From NCBI GenBank assembly GCA_934636065.1, contig CAKTZW010000187.1, forward strand, positions 1-5,168: a stretch of DNA of 5,168 nucleotides, in the 5' to 3' direction. A model generated the notes under the pieces. The model was not told the DNA's origin, did no database searches, and saw nothing but the letters and a program-made list of their open reading frames with translations. The position numbers and the translations under genes were made by a program. Of this stretch, positions 1 to 4,581 are shown piece by piece. The DNA comes from an uncultured Labedella sp. (GTDB lineage: Bacteria > Actinomycetota > Actinomycetes > Actinomycetales > Microbacteriaceae). Numbering within the stretch: the first letter of the stretch is position 1; each line of letters begins with the position of its first letter.

Positions 1-2
1 CG

Positions 3-506
3 AACACACCCGTCGTGGTCTTCGACGCCGCGTGGACGCTGCTCGTCGCCAACGCGCCCTACGACGCGCTCATGGGCGCGACCTCGACTCTGCGCGGCAT
101 CGAGCGGAACTGGGTGTGGCGCAATCTCGTCGGCCCGCGCGGACGGGCTGTCCTGACCGACGAGGAGCACGCGACCGTCCAGGCGCGGCTCGTCGCGGAC
201 CTGCGGCTCACCGTCGCCCGCTACCCGGCGGATCGCAGCCTCGTCCGACTCGTCGACGCGCTCGCCACCGAGAGTCCGCGGTTCGCGGGCCTCTGGCGAT
301 CGGGTGAGCTCGAGTCGGCATCCGATCCCGCCCGGCGGAAGACGATCGAGCACCCGACGGTGGGCCGCATCACGCTCGACTGCGACACGCTCGTGGTCGC
401 GGGAGACGACCTGCGGATCATGGTCTACACCGCGGAGCCGGGGTCGGAGAACGCGGACCGGCTCGCGCTCGCCGGCGTGCGGGGAACGCAGTCACTCATC
501 GAGTGA
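3..506 (+). CDS. XRE-type transcriptional regulator with MmyB-like ligand-binding domain (3' partial)
   Basis: The visible 167 residues are the C-terminal part of a regulator; the N-terminal helix-turn-helix would lie left of the window. Seen: an opening strand VVVFDAAWTLLVANAPYDAL, typical of the PAS-like fold in MmyB-type regulators, then a GIERNWVWRNLVGP segment, a helical stretch ending in ARYPADRSLVRLVDAL, a SPRFAGLWRSGEL segment, KTIEHPTVGRITLDCDTLVV, and the closing motif MVYTAEPGSENADRLALAGVRGTQ. This order and the closing YTAEPGS..RL motif match the MmyB-like ligand-binding domain (family knowledge), found behind XRE helix-turn-helix domains in many actinobacterial regulators and thought to bind a small, perhaps lipid-like, ligand. 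The frame is open to the left edge and the GTG at 15 is internal to the domain, not a start. Its TGA overlaps the end of the convergent reductase gene by 15 bp. Target genes are unknown; they are often divergent neighbours, here out of view. Confidence 0.88.
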   Translation, partial: NTPVVVFDAAWTLLVANAPYDALMGATSTLRGIERNWVWRNLVGPRGRAVLTDEEHATVQARLVADLRLTVARYPADRSLVRLVDALATESPRFAGLWRSGELESASDPARRKTIEHPTVGRITLDCDTLVVAGDDLRIMVYTAEPGSENADRLALAGVRGTQSLIE

Positions 507-1112
507 CGCTGCCCGCTCGTGGCCGGGCGGTGTGCTGGCCGCGTCGGATGGCGGAACCGGCCGCGGCGCCTCGGCGATGCGGCGGAAGCCGTCGATGACG
601 TCGTCGAGCGCGACCTCCACGCGGCTGTAGACCTCGCCGTTGAGCACGAGGTCGCCGTCGAAGTCCCCCGCGTTCGCATAGAAGCCCACGGGGATGGTGG
701 CGGCCTGGAAGAACGCGAACAGCGGACGCAACTCGTGTTCGATGACGAGCGCGTGCCGGTCGCTTCCGCCGGTCGCGACGAGGATGACCGGGGTGTTGGC
801 GAGGGCGTACTGGCCGACGAGGTCGAAGAAGTGCTTGAAGATCCCCGGGTAGGACGCCCGATACACGGGGGTGGCGGCGATCACGACGTCCGCCGCCTCC
901 ACCGCCGCGATCTCCACCTCCACGGCCGGCGTCACGTCCTCCCGCACGACGGCGCTCGTGAGGCCGGGACCGAGCCCGTAGACGTCGACCCGCCTCACGT
1001 CGATCGGCAGTCGTGCCGCGAGCGCGTCCGTGACGAGCCGCGCGAGGCCCATCGTCTTCGACCGTTCGGTGGGGCTGCCGTTGACCACGGCGACCGTCAA
1101 CGGCCGCGTCAT
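492..1112 (-). CDS. LLM-partnered NAD(P)H:FMN reductase, CE1759-like
   Basis: 206-residue cytosolic flavodoxin-fold reductase expected to reduce FMN with NAD(P)H and hand FMNH2 to the monooxygenase encoded just upstream. Seen: strand LTVAVVNGSP followed by the phosphate-binding loop GSPTERSKT (residues 12-20); VVIAATPVYRASYPGIFKHFFDLV (77-99), the second flavin-contacting loop of the FMN reductase family; and IPVGFYANAGDF (140-151). The last ~25 residues are Pro/Ala-rich and probably disordered. The length is normal for the SsuE/MsuE-type family; the pairing and motifs best fit the 'LLM-partnered FMN reductase, CE1759' subfamily (family knowledge). The ATG at 1112 overlaps the upstream stop as ATGA, and a GGAG lies 10 nt ahead of it (plus positions 1123-1126), pointing to coupled translation. 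The frame extends upstream of this ATG, but that portion is antisense-type low-quality sequence inside the monooxygenase gene and is not used. The physiological substrate of the pair is unknown. Confidence 0.9.
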   Translation of the reverse strand: MTRPLTVAVVNGSPTERSKTMGLARLVTDALAARLPIDVRRVDVYGLGPGLTSAVVREDVTPAVEVEIAAVEAADVVIAATPVYRASYPGIFKHFFDLVGQYALANTPVILVATGGSDRHALVIEHELRPLFAFFQAATIPVGFYANAGDFDGDLVLNGEVYSRVEVALDDVIDGFRRIAEAPRPVPPSDAASTPPGHERAASLDE

Positions 1113-2167
1113 GCCGCGTCCGCTCCGGAATCCGCGAGCTCGCGGCGGACGACGGGTGCGACCTCGGTGCCGAGCCGCTCGATCGCCTCGAGGTGCTCGC
1201 GCTGCGGCAGGCCGCCGAAGCCGAGCTGGAAGACGGCGCGGGTCACGCCGTAGAGCTCGTGGTACGTCAGCAGCTTGTCCACGATCTCCTGACTGCTCCC
1301 CACGAGCAGGCCGCCCCCGGGGGTCGCCTGGGCGTCGAACGCCGGCCGCGGGATGTCGAAGCCGGCGCCGCGCTGGTGGTTGTTCTCCCGCAGCCCCCGC
1401 CGGAAGTACGGGAAGAAGTCGTCGCGGGCGCTCTGGCTGGTCCGTCCCACGAGCCCGTGCGCGTTGATGCTGATGCGGAGCGAGTCGACGTCGTGCCCGG
1501 CGGTCGCCGCCGCCTCCCGATACAGCGCGACGGGCCGCTCGAACTGCGTGATGGGCCCGAGGAGGAGGGCGAGCGCCATCGGCAGACCCAGCTGACCCGT
1601 CCGGATCGCCGAGGCGGGGGTGCCGCCGACGCCGACCCAGATCGGCAGCTCGCCGACCGGGCGCGGTGCGATGTCGGCCTCGAACAGCGGGGCGCGGAAG
1701 GATCCTCGCCACGTGAGCGGGTTCTGTGCGCGGATCGCGAGGAGGAGGTCGAGCTTCTCCCGGAAGAGGTCGGCGTAGTCCGCGAGGTCGTACCCGAAGA
1801 GCGGGAACGACTCGGTGTAGGAGCCGCGTCCGGCGATGATCTCCGCCCGACCGCCCGAGAGGAGGTCGAGCGTCGCGAAGTTCTCGAAGACCCGGACCGG
1901 GTCCTCCGAGCTCAGCACGGTGACCCCGCTCGTAAGACGGATCGAGCGGGTGGCCGCGGCCGCCGCCGCGAGCACCATGTGCGGTGCGGAGGCGACGAAG
2001 TCGGAGCGGTGGTGCTCGCCGACGCCGAACACGTCGAGACCGACCTCGTCGGCGAGGCGCGCCTGCTCGAGCGTCTCCGCCATGCGCTCGGCGGGAGACG
2101 GCATGCGTCCGGTGGAGAGGTCGGTGGTGAGCTCACCGAAGGTGAGGATGCCGAGTTCGAATGCCAT
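1109..2167 (-). CDS. LLM-class flavin-dependent oxidoreductase (luciferase-like monooxygenase), CE1758-like
   Basis: 352-residue TIM-barrel monooxygenase using reduced FMN (or F420 in some relatives) and oxygen; cytosolic. Seen: first strand FELGILTFGEL (3-13), helix AETLEQARLADEVGLDVFGVGEHH (30-53) with the GEHH signature after strand 2, strand IRLTSGVTVLSSEDPVRVFENFATLDLLSGGR (76-107), the phosphate-site strand AEIIAGRGSYTESFPLFGYD (108-127), PIWVGVGGTPASA (175-187) and a C-terminal helix pair. The length is typical for the family, and the GRGSYTESFPLFGYD block plus the adjacent FMN reductase suggest the CE1758/CE1759 'LLM duo' (family knowledge). The ATG at 2167 lies 2 bp after the regulator stop; GGAAGG with 9-nt spacing (plus 2177-2182) supports it. 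The 3' end overlaps the reductase start by 4 bp. The reductase partner argues for FMN rather than F420 (inference). The substrate cannot be told from the sequence; aldehydes, ketones or xenobiotic-like compounds are possible. Confidence 0.92.
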   Translation of the reverse strand: MAFELGILTFGELTTDLSTGRMPSPAERMAETLEQARLADEVGLDVFGVGEHHRSDFVASAPHMVLAAAAAATRSIRLTSGVTVLSSEDPVRVFENFATLDLLSGGRAEIIAGRGSYTESFPLFGYDLADYADLFREKLDLLLAIRAQNPLTWRGSFRAPLFEADIAPRPVGELPIWVGVGGTPASAIRTGQLGLPMALALLLGPITQFERPVALYREAAATAGHDVDSLRISINAHGLVGRTSQSARDDFFPYFRRGLRENNHQRGAGFDIPRPAFDAQATPGGGLLVGSSQEIVDKLLTYHELYGVTRAVFQLGFGGLPQREHLEAIERLGTEVAPVVRRELADSGADAA

Positions 2168-2169
2168 GA

Positions 2170-2628
2170 TCAGTCGCCTTCCGGGGTGTTCGTCGTCGTG
2201 GTCGAGGTGGTGTCCGTGGTCGAGGTGGTGTCCGTGCCGGTCGACGCGATTCGCTCGCCGGCCGAGTAGTCGTGACCCCACGACGTGATGTCCTGCAGGA
2301 TCGGCAGCAAGGCGAGGCCCGCCACGGTGAGGGAGTACCGGGCGCGCGGGGGTCGGCCCGCGACGATCTCGCGTTCGACGAGTCCGTCCGCCTCGAGCTC
2401 CCGCAGTCGCTTGGCGAGCATCGTGTCTCCGATGTGGCCGACGAAGCGGCTGATGTCGGCGAAGCCGCTGTTGCCGCGCCCGATCGACTCGATGACGATC
2501 CCGCTCCAGCGTCGACCGATCACGTCCATCGCGGCGATGAACGAGGGGCACGCACCGTCGACGGCCTCCTCCTCGTGTTCCAGCGGGCCGTTCGGCCGGC
2601 GTGATTCGTCCATCCGCTCATACTCCAT
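2170..2628 (-). CDS. HxlR-family (DUF24) winged-helix regulator with one N-terminal cysteine and Thr-rich tail
   Basis: 152-residue DNA-binding regulator, first gene of the flavin-oxidoreductase operon and probably its autoregulated controller. Seen: GACPSFIAAMDVIGRRWSGIV (25-45), the HxlR entry with Cys27 before helix 1; FADISRFVGHIGDTMLAKRL (56-75), the helix-turn-helix including the recognition helix; RELEADGLVEREIVAGRPPRARYSLTVAGLAL (76-107), the wing; and LLPILQDITSWGHDY, the dimer helix. Cys27 is the only cysteine. In YodB and QorR (same family) a cysteine near this position senses quinones, diamide or other electrophiles; its role here is inferred. The last 23 residues (130-152) are an odd Thr/Ser/Asp-rich tail absent from most HxlR proteins and encoded by an 18-bp tandem repeat. 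The ATG at 2628 has no clear ribosome site; the in-frame ATG at 2613 has GGAG 9 nt upstream and could be the true start, giving 147 residues. The stop is 2 bp before the monooxygenase ATG. Confidence 0.9.
   Translation of the reverse strand: MEYERMDESRRPNGPLEHEEEAVDGACPSFIAAMDVIGRRWSGIVIESIGRGNSGFADISRFVGHIGDTMLAKRLRELEADGLVEREIVAGRPPRARYSLTVAGLALLPILQDITSWGHDYSAGERIASTGTDTTSTTDTTSTTTTNTPEGD
2198..2233. repeat. 18-bp perfect tandem repeat, two copies, in the regulator 3' end
   Basis: GTGGTCGAGGTGGTGTCC occurs at 2198-2215 and again, identical, at 2216-2233, with degenerate GTCGTCGTG-like sequence to the left. On the minus strand it adds the six-residue unit TDTTST twice to the C-terminal tail of the HxlR protein. 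The unit length is a multiple of three, so copy-number change would not shift the frame. Confidence 0.9.
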
Positions 2629-2632
2629 TCCG

Positions 2633-2645
2633 TGTAGTAGCTACA
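2633..2645. promoter_or_regulatory. Inverted repeat TGTAG-TAG-CTACA, candidate HxlR operator
   Basis: Perfect 5-bp arms separated by 3 bp sit 5 bp upstream of the 2628 ATG of the regulator gene, between two divergent units, in the most AT-rich stretch of the window. Dimeric HxlR regulators bind short dyads next to their own promoters (family knowledge), so this is the best candidate autoregulatory site; binding is inferred only. An alternative dyad, TACT-N11-AGTA, spans 2621-2639. A minus-strand -10 could lie in the same AT-rich block (plus CATAAA at 2644-2649), but no good -35 is seen. Confidence 0.4.
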
Positions 2646-2682
2646 TAAAGCGTAGCGAGTGTGGATCTATTCCCGGCAGCTC

Positions 2683-2711
2683 TTCCAGACGTCGGCGGCC
2701 CCGAGTAGCGT
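2683..2711 (+). promoter_or_regulatory. Candidate leaderless promoter of the squalene-cyclase-like gene
   Basis: TAGCGT at 2706-2711 fits the actinobacterial TANNNT -10 element and ends exactly 7 nt before the ATG at 2719, the spacing expected if transcription starts on the A of the start codon. A weak -35-like TTCCAG lies at 2683-2688 with a 17-bp spacer. No convincing Shine-Dalgarno precedes the ATG (only GGGG, 1 nt away), which agrees with leaderless translation. This is pattern-based inference. Confidence 0.5.
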
Positions 2712-2718
2712 GCGGGGC

Positions 2719-3723
2719 ATGGCGACCGATCCGCGCGTGCTCGACTGGCTCCTCGACTCGGATCCCGCGCTGCGCTGGCAGGTCGAGCGCGACCTCGTCG
2801 GCGCTCCGCCGCGCGCGTGGGAGGCTACCCGGGCGCGCGTGCCGGAGGAGGGGTTCGGTGCCGCGCTGCTCTCCCAGCAGGACGCGGACGGGCAGTGGGA
2901 CGGCGGCGCGTACTTCCCCGCGGGCTTCTTCGGCACCCCGGAGTCGGAGCAGCCCGGCCAGCCCTGGACCGCGACGACCTGGACCCTGAAGGACCTGCGC
3001 GAGTTCGGCGTCGACCCCGCCGTGCTCGGCGACACGGCCGAGCGGCTCGCGGCGAGCAGCCGGTGGGAGTACGACGACCTGCCCTACTGGAACGGCGAGA
3101 TCGACGTCTGCATCAACTCCTACACGCTCGCCACGGGGGCGTGGCTCGGCGTCGACGTGTCGGCGTTGGCGGCGTGGTTTCGCGATCACCGCCTGGCGGA
3201 CGGCGGCTGGAACTGCGTGGCGGAGGAACCGCCCCAGGGAGCGGAGCCGTCCACGCGCTCGTCGTTCCACTCCACCCTCAATGCCGTCCGCGGCCTTCTC
3301 GCCTACGAGCGCCTCACCGGCGACGAGAGCGTCCGCGCCGCGCGGCGCGCCGGAGAGGAGTACCTCCTCGAGCGGCGGCTGCTCCGCCGGCTCTCGACCG
3401 GTGACAGCGTCGGTGACTTCGCGACGCAGTTCCTGTATCCGAACCGGTGGCGATACAGCGCCCTCGCCGCGCTCGACCACTTCCGCGACGCGTCCCGCTT
3501 CGACGGGACGCCGCCGGACGCGCGGCTCGGCGAGGCCGTCGCGATCGTGCGGGCCGCGCGGCAGCCCGACGGCACCTGGCTGCAGGGCGCTCGTCTGCCG
3601 GGGCGCGTCTGGTTCGACCTCGACGCACCGGAAGGGGAGCCCTCCCGGTGGCTCACCCTTATCGGCTCGCGGGTGATCGACTGGTGGGACGAGAACCGGG
3701 GAGAAGGAGAGGACGACGCATGA
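2719..3723 (+). CDS. Squalene-cyclase-like alpha/alpha-barrel protein of unknown function
   Basis: 334 residues, no signal peptide or membrane segment, presumably cytosolic. The protein begins MATDPRVLDWLLDSDPALRWQ and contains QW-type repeats of the prenyltransferase/squalene-oxidase fold: LSQQDADGQW (51-60), RLADGGWNC (158-166) and RQPDGTW (281-287), with SSFHSTLNAVRGLLAYERLTG (181-201) and a closing SRWLTLIGSRVIDWW (309-323). At 334 residues it is about half the length of true squalene-hopene cyclases and seems to be one barrel domain. The catalytic DxDD motif is not present; the nearest match is EYDD (117-120). It is therefore probably not a hopene cyclase, though databases often label such proteins 'squalene cyclase'. 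The ATG at 2719 is chosen over the GTG at 2659 because homology-like sequence begins there and a leaderless-type -10 lies 7 nt upstream. The stop overlaps the next ATG as ATGA, so the two genes are coupled. Confidence 0.82.
   Translation: MATDPRVLDWLLDSDPALRWQVERDLVGAPPRAWEATRARVPEEGFGAALLSQQDADGQWDGGAYFPAGFFGTPESEQPGQPWTATTWTLKDLREFGVDPAVLGDTAERLAASSRWEYDDLPYWNGEIDVCINSYTLATGAWLGVDVSALAAWFRDHRLADGGWNCVAEEPPQGAEPSTRSSFHSTLNAVRGLLAYERLTGDESVRAARRAGEEYLLERRLLRRLSTGDSVGDFATQFLYPNRWRYSALAALDHFRDASRFDGTPPDARLGEAVAIVRAARQPDGTWLQGARLPGRVWFDLDAPEGEPSRWLTLIGSRVIDWWDENRGEGEDDA
3704..3712 (+). promoter_or_regulatory. Strong ribosome binding site for the DHFR-like gene
   Basis: AAGGAGAGG, 7 nt before the ATG at 3720 and inside the end of the upstream gene, is the best Shine-Dalgarno in the window and fixes this start. 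It suggests the second gene is well translated even if the first mRNA end is leaderless. Confidence 0.75.
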
Positions 3724-4355
3724 CCGGACGGATCGTCATCGACCTGTTCACCACGCTGGATGGCGTGCAGCAGGCTCCGGGAGGTCCAGACGAGGACCGC
3801 GAGGGCGGCTTCGCGTTCGGCGGCTGGCAGGCGCCGCTGCTCGACGAGGAGTCGGGTGCGCAGATCGACGAGGGGATCGCTCGGATGGACGCGCTGCTCC
3901 TCGGTCGCAAGACCTACGACATCTTCGCGGCCTACTGGCCGCGGCAGCTCGACGGGACCGACTCGTCGATCGCGCGACGGTTCGACGCGATCCCCAAGTA
4001 CGTGGCCTCCCGCGGGACGCCTGAGCTCCCATGGAAGGGATCGAGCGCCATCGGGCCCGAGCTGGCCGCCGAGATCGCCGCGCTGCGCGACCGGCACGAC
4101 GAGATCCACGTGATCGGGAGCGTCGACTTCGCGCGCTCCCTCGTGCGGGAGCGACTCTTCGACGTCCTCAATCTGTGGGTGTATCCCATCGTCGTCGGGC
4201 CCGGCAAGCGGCTCTTCCCCGACGACGGGCCGCCGGTGGGACTCACGCTGCTCGAGCCGCCGGTCGCGACGGAGAAGGGCACCGTGCTGCTGCGGTACGG
4301 CCCGGGAGGCGACGTGATGACGGGCGACATGGCCGCGGACGACCGCGGCGTCTGA
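3720..4355 (+). CDS. Dihydrofolate reductase-family / RibD C-terminal-domain protein
   Basis: 211-residue cytosolic protein of the DHFR-like fold shared with the reductase domain of RibD; a NAD(P)H-dependent reductase role is likely, but the substrate is unknown, and most such stand-alone proteins (YwjB/YyaP type) are uncharacterised. Seen: first strand GRIVIDLFTTLDGVQQAP (3-20), with LDG near the usual substrate-side position; MDALLLGRKTYDIFAAYWP (56-74), the family hallmark LLGRKTY; the strand IPKYVASRG (91-99); EIHVIGSVDFARSLVRERL (128-146), the nucleotide-binding GS turn; and LWVYPIVVGPGKRLFPD (152-168), the near-C-terminal signature. The last ~17 residues, after LLRYGPGG, are a short Asp/Gly-rich extension. 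The start is supported by AAGGAGAGG and by the ATGA overlap with the upstream squalene-cyclase-like gene, implying an operon. It is not a true folA: the motif order matches the RibD-C group and there is no folate context. Confidence 0.9.
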   Translation: MTGRIVIDLFTTLDGVQQAPGGPDEDREGGFAFGGWQAPLLDEESGAQIDEGIARMDALLLGRKTYDIFAAYWPRQLDGTDSSIARRFDAIPKYVASRGTPELPWKGSSAIGPELAAEIAALRDRHDEIHVIGSVDFARSLVRERLFDVLNLWVYPIVVGPGKRLFPDDGPPVGLTLLEPPVATEKGTVLLRYGPGGDVMTGDMAADDRGV

Positions 4356-4380
4356 GCCGTTTCGGGCGGTCGAGGACCGC
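4332..4380 (+). terminator. Two GC hairpins at the end of the DHFR-like gene, possible terminator
   Basis: GCCGCGG-ACGA-CCGCGGC (4332-4349) makes a perfect 7-bp stem overlapping the last codons, and GCGGTC-GAG-GACCGC (4366-4380) makes a perfect 6-bp stem just downstream. Neither is followed by a T run, so they are not classical intrinsic terminators; tandem hairpins without U tracts have been proposed as terminators in actinobacteria. Chance is a real alternative at this GC content. Confidence 0.35.
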
Positions 4381-4395
4381 GCGGATGCCGAGACC

Positions 4396-4581
4396 GTGAT
4401 CACCGGAGGATCGGACGGCGGGGGGTGGCCCGGGGACCCCGACACGAGCACACGCTTACCCGCCGAGCTGGTGATCGACTACGTGCGGATGACCGGGGAC
4501 GGCGTGGTCGAGCCGTCCGCGTCCGTGGAGCCGTCTCCGTCCGCCGAGCCGTCGGTGTCCGCCGAGCCGTCGGCGCCCTGA
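4396..4581 (+). pseudogene. 3' relic of a family-16 glycoside hydrolase gene with Glu-Pro-Ser repeat tail
   Basis: The frame is open from 4321 to the TGA at 4579-4581, with its only start-like codon a GTG at 4396 and no ribosome site. It contains GGGWPGDPDTST (4420-4455) followed by LPAELVIDYVRM (4456-4491). This corresponds to the last strands of GH16 beta-glucanase/laminarinase-type domains, which end in GGxWPGxPD..T.FPAE..VDYVRV (family knowledge). The catalytic ExDxxE strand and everything before the GG are absent upstream in all three forward frames, so only about 25 residues of the domain remain: a truncated remnant rather than a working enzyme. After the domain comes a linker-like tail of six-residue EPSxSx units (4510-4578). 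A TTA leucine codon (4456-4458), rare in this GC-rich DNA, starts the second conserved block. It overlaps the end of the leftward transporter gene by 103 bp. Alternative: a chance open frame, made less likely by the motif match. Confidence 0.6.

Noticed and set aside
1113..1712. Upstream extension of the FMN reductase reading frame on the minus strand (open from 1712)
   Set aside because: It is Arg/Pro/Ala-rich shadow sequence inside the monooxygenase gene; the flavodoxin fold begins right after the ATG at 1112, which has the ATGA coupling.
2186..2245. Repeats in the regulator 3' end considered as a CRISPR or iteron array
   Set aside because: Only two contiguous 18-bp copies without spacers, inside a coding frame; a coding tandem repeat explains them.
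1193..2269. Long plus-strand open frame opposite the monooxygenase and regulator genes
   Set aside because: Its composition is Arg/Glu/Val/Gly-rich without any domain, as expected for the antisense of high-GC coding sequence; the minus-strand proteins are clear family members.
2659..2718. GTG at 2659 as an earlier start of the squalene-cyclase-like protein
   Set aside because: The extra 20 residues do not resemble the family, no ribosome site precedes the GTG, and the -10-like TAGCGT would lie inside the coding region.
3303..4451. Long minus-strand open frame opposite the squalene-cyclase-like and DHFR-like genes
   Set aside because: Low-complexity Arg/Ser/Pro product with no recognisable motif; the plus strand carries two supported genes over the same DNA.
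4456..4458. TTA codon as a bldA-type developmental control point
   Set aside because: It lies in a probable gene relic, and the window does not look like Streptomyces; a single rare codon is weak evidence.
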